Assembly (NCBI GenBank): GCA_043196285.1
Contig: JBBYJL010000019.1
Span: 1 to 19,690, forward strand
Source: JAKAFX01 sp043196285
GTDB taxonomy: Archaea > Thermoplasmatota > Thermoplasmata > Thermoplasmatales > Thermoplasmataceae
DNA length: 19,690 bases
Reading direction: 5' to 3'
In this document: positions 1 through 6,954 of the stretch, piece by piece
Layout of the letters: every line of letters begins with the position of its first letter
Numbering within the stretch: position 1 is the stretch's first letter
Position numbers and translations under genes: made by a program
Notes under the pieces: model-generated
The model's input: the letters and a program-made list of their open reading frames with translations, nothing else
What the model was told of the DNA's origin: nothing
Database searches by the model: none

Positions 1-94
1 CTGCCCTGTATTTTATCATCGAAATAAGCGTGTTGAAAGGTATCTGTACAAATTTCTGGTTGTTGTGCCTTCCCATGTTTGTCTTCTGTTTCCA
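1..94 (-). pseudogene. tnpB: TnpB (IS607/IS605-type RNA-guided nuclease) internal fragment
   Basis: Read on the minus strand from base 94 to base 1, one frame gives a 31-residue piece beginning WKQKTNMGRHNNQKFVQIPF and ending near SMIKYRA. This matches the conserved TnpB segment of the type WKQ..N.G.RNNQ.FV.IP followed by ..YKAE, which lies around the second RuvC motif. It has no start of its own: it sits directly behind a tnpA start but in a different frame, so it is a remnant left by an internal deletion of a tnpA-tnpB element. The gene continues off the left edge, so its C-terminal part cannot be judged. TnpB is the RNA-guided DNA nuclease carried by IS200/IS605 and IS607 elements. Family assignment is from motif recall. 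Confidence 0.72.
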
Positions 95-288
95 TCCGCT
101 GTTGATACACGTGCATAGAGAACCGTCTTTCTTTTTACACCCTTATAGAAAATTCTGTAAACATCTTCCTCACTGTAGTTGTATCTTTTGTTTGGGATTA
201 CAGTGTAACCAATCATTCCTGCCTTTGCATAAACATGAAGTGTTTTTCGGGAGATTTACAATAGGTTCATAACTTCTTCAGCTTTCAT
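92..288 (-). pseudogene. tnpA: IS607-family serine recombinase TnpA, N-terminal remnant with in-frame stop
   Basis: From ATG 288-286 the frame reads MKAEEVMNLL, then a TAA stop (258-256), then ISRKTLHVYAKAG, NKRYNYSEEDVYRI and KRKTVLYARVSTAD. The first part is the MerR-like helix-turn-helix of IS607 transposases. YARVST is the start of the serine-recombinase catalytic domain and holds the nucleophilic serine. After STAD the similarity stops and the next frame becomes TnpB, so most of the catalytic domain is lost. With a nonsense codon in the helix-turn-helix and a truncated catalytic domain it should be inactive. A TATA-like ATATAAAT lies upstream on the minus strand near 330-340. Base use is AT-rich compared with the neighbouring housekeeping genes. 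Confidence 0.8.
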
Positions 289-777
289 TGTCAATAACAT
301 GTAGATTAATAGTAAATAAAACTATCATTTATATTTACCATATTCGAAGAGCAAAAAACAAACTTCGGCCAAAACTATTAGAACAGGAAGTAAATGCCCA
401 TGAAGTCTCCTATTCCTCAGATATGGCAAGAATTTGTTACTTAATAAGTGTCAATTAGTTTGAGAAATCAAATAGTGTGGGGCAATCACCATTACTCAGA
501 ATTTCAAACCTTATTTGATCCAACCAGTTTAACAGTATTCTTTATTTATTGAAACAAGTCAATAATTTAATAATGTCGTGTTTTTTTCAATTCACTGTCT
601 CCAAAATAGTTCAGCTTCCTTAAAGAGAGGACTCTGAGGAGTTTCTAGATTAGGAAAGAGTAAAAACGACTGAATTTCAGGCTGTATGAATATTTGAATG
701 GTTAACTCTGAGACGGTTCATGTCTATGTAACATTTGAGAAATGAAGCCATTTTATACTGGTTGCCTATAAACTTCC
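289..777. other. Gene-free stretch, 489 nt
   Basis: I see no convincing reading frame on either strand and no tRNA or other recognisable RNA. The stretch is AT-rich and includes a small inverted repeat TTTGA-GAAA-TCAAA near 459-472. It separates the degraded IS607 element from the housekeeping cluster and could be old mobile-element DNA decayed beyond recognition. The last 30 nt carry the promoter of the following gene. Confidence 0.5.
751..759 (+). promoter_or_regulatory. TATA box for the DUF1059 gene
   Basis: TTTTATACT is centred about 23 nt before the ATG at 778. That spacing is expected for an archaeal leaderless transcript, and no Shine-Dalgarno sequence is present. Confidence 0.5.
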
Positions 778-963
778 ATGGTCAAGTACTTGTACCGATG
801 CAGGGACATAGGCTACGACTGTAGCTTCGAATTTGAGGCAGCAGAAAAAAAGGATCTTATGCCAAGAATAAGGATTCATACAAGATACGCTCACCAAATT
901 TTTGAGATGAAGGAAGAAATGATCAAGAAAATTGAGGCGGCAATCAAAGAAATCAACGAATAA
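778..963 (+). CDS. DUF1059 small metal-binding-like protein
   Basis: A 61-residue protein beginning MVKYLYRCRDIGYDC. Cys8 and Cys15 (C-x6-C) and His34 and His39 (H-x4-H) form the C2H2-like pattern of the DUF1059 family, small proteins predicted to bind a metal ion. Length and the pattern C..GYDC.FE....H...AH fit the family. The biochemical role of the family is not established. A TATA box with leaderless spacing precedes the ATG. It lies 20 nt upstream of the Nog1-like GTPase gene on the same strand and may share a transcript with it and gltX. The family call is from the cysteine and histidine pattern and the overall look of the sequence. Confidence 0.75.
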   Translation: MVKYLYRCRDIGYDCSFEFEAAEKKDLMPRIRIHTRYAHQIFEMKEEMIKKIEAAIKEINE

Positions 964-983
964 CGTTAGTATAATTATCAGTA

Positions 984-1961
984 GTGCATTCAGGTTTTGT
1001 GTTTAGTAAAATCCCGACAATTCTGAAATCAGAAGAGATTCTTGATAAATCACTTTCAAGGGCAGTAAAGATTGAGGTACCATATCAAAAGGAACTTAAG
1101 GACAAGGTAAAGGGGGAGGTTATATCGAAGGTGGCACTTGTAGAGAAGATTTCTACAGGGCACTTGTCCAGAATAATCAAAAAATTTCCAACAATCGAGA
1201 AGGTTCACCCATTTTATTATGCTCTTGTTGATCTGATGTTTGATGTCGACCATTATAAAATGAGTCTCTCACGAGTTCAGTGGGCAAAGGAGAAAATAGT
1301 GGACATATCCACGATGACAATCAGGTCAGTAAAGCGAGCACAGTATCCTCAGGCGATGAATAAAACCCTTAAGGCATTTTACGGTCGTTTCTCATCAATA
1401 ATTAATGGGATCAGCAAGGATCTAGAATTTCTCTCACAATGCAGAGAATATATGAGAAGGATTCCAGAGATCGATCCTGTTCTCCCTACTTTTATAATAG
1501 CAGGAATGCCAAACGTTGGAAAGAGTTCATTGCTATCTGCCTTGACGAATGCCCAGCCCAAGATCGCTGAGTATCCGTTCACAACTCAGTCAATATATAT
1601 AGGTCATACAAAACTGGGTAACAACATAGTCCAGATGGTCGATACCCCTGGCATACTTGACCGGTCGATGAAGGACAGGAACGAGATGGAGATGAAGGCT
1701 ATACTTGCGTTGAAGCATATTGACGGCGTTATACTTTTCCTATTCGATAGGAGTGAAATAACCTCATATAAAGTCGAGGATCAGGAAAAACTTTACAGTG
1801 AGATAAAAACTCTGCTAGACAAGCCAATCATCAGGATACAAAGCAAGGCAGACATTTCCAGATCTGTCGCCGAGACAGTTGTGGTTTCAGTAAATGATCA
1901 GAAAAGCATAGATAATCTAAAGGGCTTGATGATCAAGCATATTGAAGGTAGGTTCAGATGA
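984..1961 (+). CDS. Nog1-type (Obg/HflX superfamily) GTPase
   Basis: A 325-residue GTP-binding protein of the archaeal NOG1 group. A helical N-terminal half (residues 1-165, starting ...FSKIPTILKSEEILDKS) precedes the G domain: G1 GMPNVGKSS at 174-182, G2 threonines in YPFTTQ at 198-202, G3 DTPG at 220-223, and a G4 that reads QSKAD (286-290) in place of the usual NKxD. In eukaryotes Nog1 acts in 60S subunit assembly; the archaeal member is inferred to act in large-subunit biogenesis or another ribosome-linked step. The start given is GTG 984; GTG 999 (MFSKIPTIL..) matches the family N-terminus as well and has AGGT just upstream. The stop overlaps the gltX start by 4 nt (ATGA), so translation is probably coupled. 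Confidence 0.85.
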   Translation: MHSGFVFSKIPTILKSEEILDKSLSRAVKIEVPYQKELKDKVKGEVISKVALVEKISTGHLSRIIKKFPTIEKVHPFYYALVDLMFDVDHYKMSLSRVQWAKEKIVDISTMTIRSVKRAQYPQAMNKTLKAFYGRFSSIINGISKDLEFLSQCREYMRRIPEIDPVLPTFIIAGMPNVGKSSLLSALTNAQPKIAEYPFTTQSIYIGHTKLGNNIVQMVDTPGILDRSMKDRNEMEMKAILALKHIDGVILFLFDRSEITSYKVEDQEKLYSEIKTLLDKPIIRIQSKADISRSVAETVVVSVNDQKSIDNLKGLMIKHIEGRFR

Positions 1962-3619
1962 CTATCGAGGACGACATCAGGCTGCAGGCTATAAAGAACG
2001 CATTTTTGCACGACGGGAAGGCCGAAGTGAAAGCAGTGTCTGCAAAGATTTTCGGAGAACATGCAGAAGCACGGATTGATCCTAAGAAGGTGATATCTAT
2101 GGTAAACACGATAGTCAACGAGGTCAATTCAATGGGAAGAGAAGCAATTGAGAGTGAAGCAGTGAAACATTTTCCGGAACTTCTCGAAAAGGGCACTCAG
2201 AAGGAGGAGAAGAGACTTCCAGACCTGGACAATGTCGGTGACAGGGTCGTAATGAGACTTGCCCCGTCTCCATCAGGGCCTCTACATCTAGGCCATTCAA
2301 GAATGGCAATTCTTAACGATGAATATGTCAAAAGATACGGTGGGGAACTCATACTAAGGTTGGAAGACACAAACCCCGCTAATATTGACATGAATGCATA
2401 CGAGATGATACCTGAAGATCTTAAAGGGCTTGGCGTGAGGGTTGACAAGATTGTCATCCAGTCGGATCGGTTTGATCTCTACTATGAAGAGGCAAGAAAA
2501 CTGATAGCAAGAGGTAATGCTTATGTATGCTTCTGCAGGCAGGAAGACTTCAGGGCACTCAAGATTGAGTCAAAAAGCTGTCCGCATAGGGATATCGAAC
2601 CTCAGGAAAACATGAGAAGGTTTGAAGAGATTCTTGCGGGTAAATACCGGGCTGGCGAAGCCACTGTGGTGATAAAAACAGATCTGCGCCACCCGAATCC
2701 TTCACTGAGGGACTGGATTGCCTTCAGGATAGGAAAGGCAAAACATCCCAGAACTGGAGAGAAATATCACCTTTATCCCATGATGAACTTCAGTGTTGCG
2801 GTGGATGATCATTACCTGGGGCTTACCCATGTGCTGAGAGGAAAGGATCAGCTGAACAACACCAGCAGACAGAGATTCATTTTTGATTATAATCAGTGGC
2901 AGGTCCCGCAGTATTATCATTATGGGATGATATCAATCCCGGGTGAAAGGCTTAAGACTTCAATTATAAGAAAGGATATCAATGCCGGAAAGTATTCTGG
3001 CTGGGACGACATAAGATTAAACACTATCAGAAGCCTTCTGAAAAGAGGGTATCAGCCGGAGACATTCAGGAGATACTGGATAGAATCCGGACTCAGGGAA
3101 ATAGATGCAGGTTTTTCATGGGAAATATTCAACTCAATGAACCGGGAGGTGGTGGACAGAAATGCGAAGAGACTATTTTTTGTCAAGGACCCCGTGAAAT
3201 TCAAGGTGCGACACTCTCCGGAAATGGACGTCAAAATTCCGTTTCACCCTGAACATAAAGAAATGGGATTCAGGGAATTTAATATGAAGGCAGATACTGA
3301 AGTCTTCATCTCCTCTGACGATCTCAACAAGTTGGAGACAAATCCATCGATCAGGCTTAAGGATCTCTATAATGTCTCGCTGAAAGGTAAAGATCTGGTC
3401 TACAGTGATGACCAGAAGTTCGACCCCAAGACCACAAGAATAATTCACTGGTGTCCACCAAACTCAGACAACTTCGAGGTATTGAGACCTGATGGCAACA
3501 GAGACACCGGGTTGATAGAAAAATCACATCTTCTTGTCCAGGGTATTTCCCAGTTTGAGAGATACGGATACGTAACTCTTTCCAGAAAAAATGATGAGGG
3601 GTATTTTCTTCACAAATGA
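1958..3619 (+). CDS. gltX: Glutamyl-tRNA synthetase, archaeal type
   Basis: A 553-residue class I aminoacyl-tRNA synthetase that charges tRNA with glutamate, in archaea including tRNA-Gln for later amidation by GatDE. A helical N-terminal extension (1-95) precedes the Rossmann catalytic domain with LAPSPSGPLHLGH (HIGH signature 110-113). Other archaeal/eukaryotic GlxRS features are LRLEDTNP, the GKYSGWDDIRLNT segment and a KMSKS equivalent LKTSIIRK at 332-339. The C-terminal part is beta-rich, as in the archaeal GluRS/GlnRS branch, rather than the helical bacterial type. Length is normal. The ATG overlaps the stop of the GTPase gene. Its stop at 3619 faces the stop of a minus-strand gene only 2 nt away, so there is no room for a separate terminator. 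Confidence 0.95.
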   Translation: MTIEDDIRLQAIKNAFLHDGKAEVKAVSAKIFGEHAEARIDPKKVISMVNTIVNEVNSMGREAIESEAVKHFPELLEKGTQKEEKRLPDLDNVGDRVVMRLAPSPSGPLHLGHSRMAILNDEYVKRYGGELILRLEDTNPANIDMNAYEMIPEDLKGLGVRVDKIVIQSDRFDLYYEEARKLIARGNAYVCFCRQEDFRALKIESKSCPHRDIEPQENMRRFEEILAGKYRAGEATVVIKTDLRHPNPSLRDWIAFRIGKAKHPRTGEKYHLYPMMNFSVAVDDHYLGLTHVLRGKDQLNNTSRQRFIFDYNQWQVPQYYHYGMISIPGERLKTSIIRKDINAGKYSGWDDIRLNTIRSLLKRGYQPETFRRYWIESGLREIDAGFSWEIFNSMNREVVDRNAKRLFFVKDPVKFKVRHSPEMDVKIPFHPEHKEMGFREFNMKADTEVFISSDDLNKLETNPSIRLKDLYNVSLKGKDLVYSDDQKFDPKTTRIIHWCPPNSDNFEVLRPDGNRDTGLIEKSHLLVQGISQFERYGYVTLSRKNDEGYFLHK

Positions 3620-3621
3620 CC

Positions 3622-3888
3622 TTAGTGTTGCTCTGGGTTAACTCTTATGTATGGAGGAAAAGTTTTGAGAAGTATTATCTCGCCAACGGCCTTGACAAGC
3701 CTGTAAGGTATCGAGATCGGTGCACCACCCTCTACAAGGTCTGGATTCGTTTCGTCAACGTAAAGACCATAGATTGAGTTCCTCTCAAAATCCAGGATCA
3801 CGTCGGATACCTTGCCTACAGGATTCCCCTGGTGATTGTATACTATTCTGCCGGTCAGTTCAGAGATCCTAGACAACATATTTATCAC
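3622..3888 (-). CDS. Small PRC-barrel domain protein
   Basis: An 88-residue protein, almost entirely one PRC-barrel: LSRISELTGRIVYNHQGNPV, then GKVSDVILDFERNSIYGLYV and a C-terminal strand region ISIPYRLVKAVGEIILL. No signal peptide or membrane segment is seen. The GTG start at 3888 overlaps the guaA stop (GTGA), and ATG 3879 is an alternative with a GTGAT element just ahead. It is the last gene of tfb1-guaA-PRC. PRC-barrels are small beta-barrel interaction modules also found in RimM. In haloarchaea, single-domain PRC-barrel proteins (CdpB1, CdpB2) belong to the FtsZ/SepF division machinery; a similar role here is only a possibility. Confidence 0.8.
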   Translation of the reverse strand: MINMLSRISELTGRIVYNHQGNPVGKVSDVILDFERNSIYGLYVDETNPDLVEGGAPISIPYRLVKAVGEIILLKTFPPYIRVNPEQH

Positions 3889-4490
3889 AAAATAGAGCTT
3901 TTATTCTTAAATTTATCTGGTACTCTTTCCTTGCAAATGTTAATGAAGTTGATGAAAAGTTCTCGGCCATATTCAGTGTTGTTCACTTCTGGATGATATT
4001 GGACCCCATATATTGGTAAAGTCCTGTGGGCGAAAGCCTGTACCGCACAGTTGTCGGACTTCGCAACAAGAGTTAGTTCAGGCGGTATTCTTTTAATCTC
4101 GTCATTGTGATTTTCCCATGCAATTATTGTATCTGGCATCTCCTTAAATATACCTACCTTGTTGAGAATATCAACTTTTGTTTTTCCATATTCAGGTCTT
4201 GTACCAGGTCCAACTTCTCCTCCATAGTGCAAGGCAATGAACTGAGCTCCAACACATATTCCTAGAACCGGAAAATCATGATCGTCTATAAAGGATGAGA
4301 CATTTCCAAGTTTGTCAAGCTCAGACGTAATACTCGGTGCACCACCAGAAAGAACGAGACCATCACTGTCATCCAGAGATTTAGAACTGATCGTGTTCGG
4401 CCTGATTTCACTATCTACACCGAGCGATTTGAGAACATGCCATTCCTTGTGTGTCCACTGTCCCCCGTTGTCGATTACATCAATACGCAT
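3885..4490 (-). CDS. guaA: GMP synthase glutamine amidotransferase subunit (split GuaA)
   Basis: A 201-residue class I glutaminase that supplies ammonia for converting XMP to GMP. Archaea often encode the glutaminase and the ATP-pyrophosphatase/synthetase as separate proteins, and only the glutaminase is here. The nucleophile elbow is GICVGAQ with Cys79; His166 and Glu168 in YHPEV complete the triad. GAQ replaces the commoner GHQ after the nucleophile. The oxyanion-side motif LSGGAPSI is present. The start follows the tfb1 stop by 3 nt with GAGTGAT as a ribosome binding site, so it is probably cotranscribed with tfb1 and the PRC-barrel gene. The partner synthetase subunit is not in the window. 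Confidence 0.92.
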   Translation of the reverse strand: MRIDVIDNGGQWTHKEWHVLKSLGVDSEIRPNTISSKSLDDSDGLVLSGGAPSITSELDKLGNVSSFIDDHDFPVLGICVGAQFIALHYGGEVGPGTRPEYGKTKVDILNKVGIFKEMPDTIIAWENHNDEIKRIPPELTLVAKSDNCAVQAFAHRTLPIYGVQYHPEVNNTEYGRELFINFINICKERVPDKFKNKSSIL

Positions 4491-4493
4491 CGA

Positions 4494-5423
4494 TCACTCT
4501 AATCCGGGAATGTTAAGAGCTTTACTGATCTCTTTGTATCTGTTTCTAATAGTTACTTCAGTAACGCCGGACACTCTGGCAACTTCTTTCTGGGTTCTCG
4601 GTTTACCGACTAACACAGATGCGATGTATATAGAGGCAGCCGCAACTCCTGTAGGCCCTTTACCAGATGAAATTCCACTTTCAATGGACTTTCTCACTAT
4701 ATCTTCGCTTATAACAATCGCCTGTTTATCAAGATCAAGCTTATTGCAGAACTGCGCTACATAAGAGTAGGGTGTTGTGGGCTTAAGATTCAGGCTAAGT
4801 TCTTTTGCAAGATGCCGGTAGGCCTTCCCAATTTTCTTCTTGTTAACTTCTGACGCCTTGGATATTTCATCAAGTGTCCTTGGAAGGTTAACCATCCTGC
4901 ATGCCGCATATAGCGAGGCGCACACAATGCTCTCTATGCTCCTTCCCCTTATCAGATTCTTTTCAACAGCCTTCCTGTAGACCAGGGCAGCAGTTTCTTT
5001 AATATCTTTAGGTATTCCAAGTTTACCGCCGTTGTCGTTAAGCATTTGCAGAGCGAGTGAAAGATTTCTCTCTGCTGCATTACTAACCCTAATTCTTTGA
5101 TGCCATTTTCTCACCCTGTAAATCTGGGCTCTATTTTTATGTGGTATACGCTTGCCGTAGTAGTCCTTGTTTGACCACGAAATCTCCGTCGCAAGCCCTT
5201 TATCATGGCTCAAAAAAGTCATTGGCGACCCTGTTCTGGCCCTTCTGTCGTCCTGTTCAGAGTCAAAAGATCTCCATTCGGGTCCCTGATCTATGAGTGA
5301 ATCCTCGATCACTATTCCACAGTCATTACAGATAAGTTCTCCCCTCTCATAGTCCCTAACCAGATGTTCCGATCCACATTCCTGACACTTCTTGCCCTGC
5401 AAATCTTTAGCTGTTGAGTTCAT
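4494..5423 (-). CDS. tfb: Transcription initiation factor B (TFB), copy 1
   Basis: A 309-residue archaeal TFIIB homologue. TFB binds TBP at the TATA box, reads the flanking BRE and recruits RNA polymerase. The zinc ribbon uses Cys13, Cys16, Cys32 and Cys35 (CQECG..CNDCG). A B-reader/linker follows (DQGPEWRSFDSEQDDRR), then two cyclin-like core repeats, from about 105 (SNAAERNLSLAL) and about 205. The C-terminal helix-turn-helix GVTEVTIRNRYKE is the BRE-recognition part. Length is normal and every expected element is intact. A second copy is encoded divergently (6016-6954) across a 334-nt gap, and the two share long identical blocks. GGTG at 5429-5432 gives a ribosome binding site 5-6 nt from the ATG. 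guaA follows 3 nt after the stop. Confidence 0.95.
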   Translation of the reverse strand: MNSTAKDLQGKKCQECGSEHLVRDYERGELICNDCGIVIEDSLIDQGPEWRSFDSEQDDRRARTGSPMTFLSHDKGLATEISWSNKDYYGKRIPHKNRAQIYRVRKWHQRIRVSNAAERNLSLALQMLNDNGGKLGIPKDIKETAALVYRKAVEKNLIRGRSIESIVCASLYAACRMVNLPRTLDEISKASEVNKKKIGKAYRHLAKELSLNLKPTTPYSYVAQFCNKLDLDKQAIVISEDIVRKSIESGISSGKGPTGVAAASIYIASVLVGKPRTQKEVARVSGVTEVTIRNRYKEISKALNIPGLE

Positions 5424-5466
5424 ATTAACACCAAGATAATAATTGCTCTTCCAACATTCGTTTCTG

Positions 5467-5474
5467 TATTAAAC
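5467..5474 (-). promoter_or_regulatory. Probable TATA box of tfb1 operon
   Basis: On the minus strand this reads GTTTAATA. Transcription would start about 25 nt further on, leaving a short leader that contains the GGTG ribosome binding site at 5429-5432 ahead of the tfb1 ATG. An alternative AATTATTATC at 5435-5444 lies too near the start codon. Confidence 0.4.
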
Positions 5475-5591
5475 CTTTTGCTTCTGTATAATTAGTTAGG
5501 TTTTATCTAGAAATGAGCATTTGTTTGGTATAGTTCAATAATCCACTGCTCCAGGAAACACATTATACGAATTACTAAATAATAATTTACT

Positions 5592-5608
5592 TAAAGTTAC
5601 TAACTTTA
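5592..5608. promoter_or_regulatory. 17-nt perfect palindrome, candidate operator
   Basis: TAAAGTTACTAACTTTA is an inverted repeat with 8-nt arms and a single central C. It lies between the divergent tfb1 and gar1-tfb2 promoters, far enough from both TATA boxes to act as an upstream regulator site. AT-rich DNA produces palindromes by chance, so a role is inferred only from size and position. Confidence 0.4.
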
Positions 5609-5715
5609 TTTTCTTTAGTAAAACAGGGATTTTGTGTGCGACTTGATGAATGATCTGACAAACTTATTAAACAATGGTTAAAAGACAGATTTGTAATCAA
5701 AATGTTATACAAACA

Positions 5716-5724
5716 TTTATATAC
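5716..5724 (+). promoter_or_regulatory. TATA box for gar1-tfb2
   Basis: TTTATATAC is a strong archaeal TATA element 34-42 nt before ATG 5758. A second AT-rich candidate (ATATACTAATATAAA, 5732-5746) follows and is itself closer to leaderless spacing for the same ATG. Confidence 0.5.
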
Positions 5725-5757
5725 TTTATAGATATACTAATATAAACATTTCTAAAA

Positions 5758-6003
5758 ATGGTCAATGTTCTATATTCTAGAGTGGTTAATATGGAAGGCA
5801 AGTTGGATATAGTATCGGCGAGGGCCGATGAGGTACTCGTTCGTTTGGGCAATTGCCTCAAAATGGATGCAAAAGTGGTGGACAATTCAGGTAAGGTCCT
5901 GGGGAAGATAGTGAGAATAATGGGGCCGGTCTCAGAACCTTATGGGTTGATTAAACTAAGAGGTAATGTCGAACTTGAAGGTAATTTGTTTATAAAGTGT
6001 TAA
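5758..6003 (+). CDS. gar1: H/ACA RNP subunit Gar1
   Basis: An 81-residue small beta-barrel protein. Gar1 binds Cbf5 in H/ACA ribonucleoproteins and promotes guided pseudouridylation of rRNA. Visible family features are GKLDIVSARADEVLVRL, KVVDNSGKVLGKIVRI and the diagnostic GPVSEPYGLIKLRG, which resembles GPVK.PY..IKP in other archaeal Gar1 proteins. ATG 5791 (MEGKLDIVS) aligns better with the usual Gar1 N-terminus, giving 70 residues; ATG 5758 fits the promoter spacing, so the start is uncertain. It lacks the basic C-terminal tail found in some homologues. tfb2 starts 12 nt after its stop behind a strong ribosome binding site. A gar1-tfb pairing is, as I recall, common in Euryarchaeota. Confidence 0.85.
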   Translation: MVNVLYSRVVNMEGKLDIVSARADEVLVRLGNCLKMDAKVVDNSGKVLGKIVRIMGPVSEPYGLIKLRGNVELEGNLFIKC

Positions 6004-6015
6004 GAGGTGATAAAA

Positions 6016-6954
6016 ATGGATGAGAAACAGGCAAAAAAGAAAATAGATGAAATCGTCAAATGTCCAGAGTGTGGTTCTACACAGCTTATTAGAGATTACG
6101 AGCGCGGTGAACTGATCTGCAATAACTGCGGGATAGTTATTGATGAAAGCTACTTTGACCAGGGGCCGGAATGGAGGGCATTCGATTCAGAACAGAACGA
6201 TTCCCGATCGAGAGTTGGTTCCCCTATGACATTCACAATACATGATAAGGGCTTATCTACGGATATATCTTGGAAGAACAAGGATTCTTACGGAAAATCA
6301 ATTCCAACCAGGAATAGGGCGCAGTTGTACAGATTGAGGAAATGGCAGAAGAGAATAAAGGTATCAAATGCCGCTGAGAGGAATCTTTCGCAAGCTTTAC
6401 AGGAACTTGAAAGGATGGCATCCAACCTCAGCATTCCAAACGATGTTCGTGAGAGCGCAGCGGTTATATACAGAAAAGCAGTGAAACAGAACATGATACG
6501 TGGCAGAAGCATAGAAGGTGTGGTCGCAGGATCAATATACGCTGCATGTAGAATTACGAACGTTCCAAGAACACTAGACGAGATAGCATCTGTAACACGC
6601 GTGAAGAAAAAGGAAATAGGAAGAACCTACAGGATCATGAGCAGGTATCTCAAGCTTAATATCCTCCCGTCAAAACCAGAGGACTATGTAAACAGATTCT
6701 GCAGCAAACTGAAACTCTCTCCTGACACTAGGAAGAAGGCAAATGAGATACTGAAGATGGCAAAAGACAACGAACTAACATCGGGAAAAGGTCCTACTGG
6801 TGTAGCTGCAGCCGCTATTTATATAGCATCTCTGATGAACAATGAAAGGAGGACACAGAGATCAGTCTCTGAGGTCGCAGGCGTCACTGAAGTGACTATC
6901 AGAAACCGTTATAAGGAGCTTGCAGAAAAGCTATCCCTAGACGTAGAGGAATAA
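6016..6954 (+). CDS. tfb: Transcription initiation factor B (TFB), copy 2
   Basis: A 312-residue TFIIB homologue acting with TBP and RNA polymerase at promoters. The zinc ribbon is CPECG..CNNCG (Cys16, 19, 35, 38), followed by B-reader DQGPEWRAFDSEQNDSRS, two cyclin-like repeats (the first from SNAAERNLSQAL) and the recognition helix GVTEVTIRNRYKE, identical to copy 1. ATG 6016 is chosen because GAGGTGA at 6004-6010 sits 5 nt upstream; GTG 6007 is in frame but lies inside that element. It is cotranscribed with gar1. Differences from copy 1 cluster in the linker and second repeat, and no key residue is missing, so both copies look functional. Its stop abuts the stop of the minus-strand Pcc1-like gene with no bases between. 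Confidence 0.95.
   Translation: MDEKQAKKKIDEIVKCPECGSTQLIRDYERGELICNNCGIVIDESYFDQGPEWRAFDSEQNDSRSRVGSPMTFTIHDKGLSTDISWKNKDSYGKSIPTRNRAQLYRLRKWQKRIKVSNAAERNLSQALQELERMASNLSIPNDVRESAAVIYRKAVKQNMIRGRSIEGVVAGSIYAACRITNVPRTLDEIASVTRVKKKEIGRTYRIMSRYLKLNILPSKPEDYVNRFCSKLKLSPDTRKKANEILKMAKDNELTSGKGPTGVAAAAIYIASLMNNERRTQRSVSEVAGVTEVTIRNRYKELAEKLSLDVEE

Larger units (their letters stand above)
5424..5757. other. Divergent intergenic region between tfb1 and gar1-tfb2
   Basis: A 334-nt AT-rich stretch with no credible gene. It holds outward promoters for both transcription units, a 17-nt palindrome near its middle, a further TTACTAA copy at 5572-5578 and the inverted form TTAGTAA at 5615-5621. A paired TGATGA/CTGA near 5644-5658 is too close together to be a C/D-box guide RNA. 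Confidence 0.6.

Noticed and set aside
5642..5658. TGATGA followed by CTGA, like C and D boxes of a guide RNA
   Set aside because: Only 5 nt separate the boxes, leaving no room for a guide sequence, and no second C'/D' pair or terminal stem is present.
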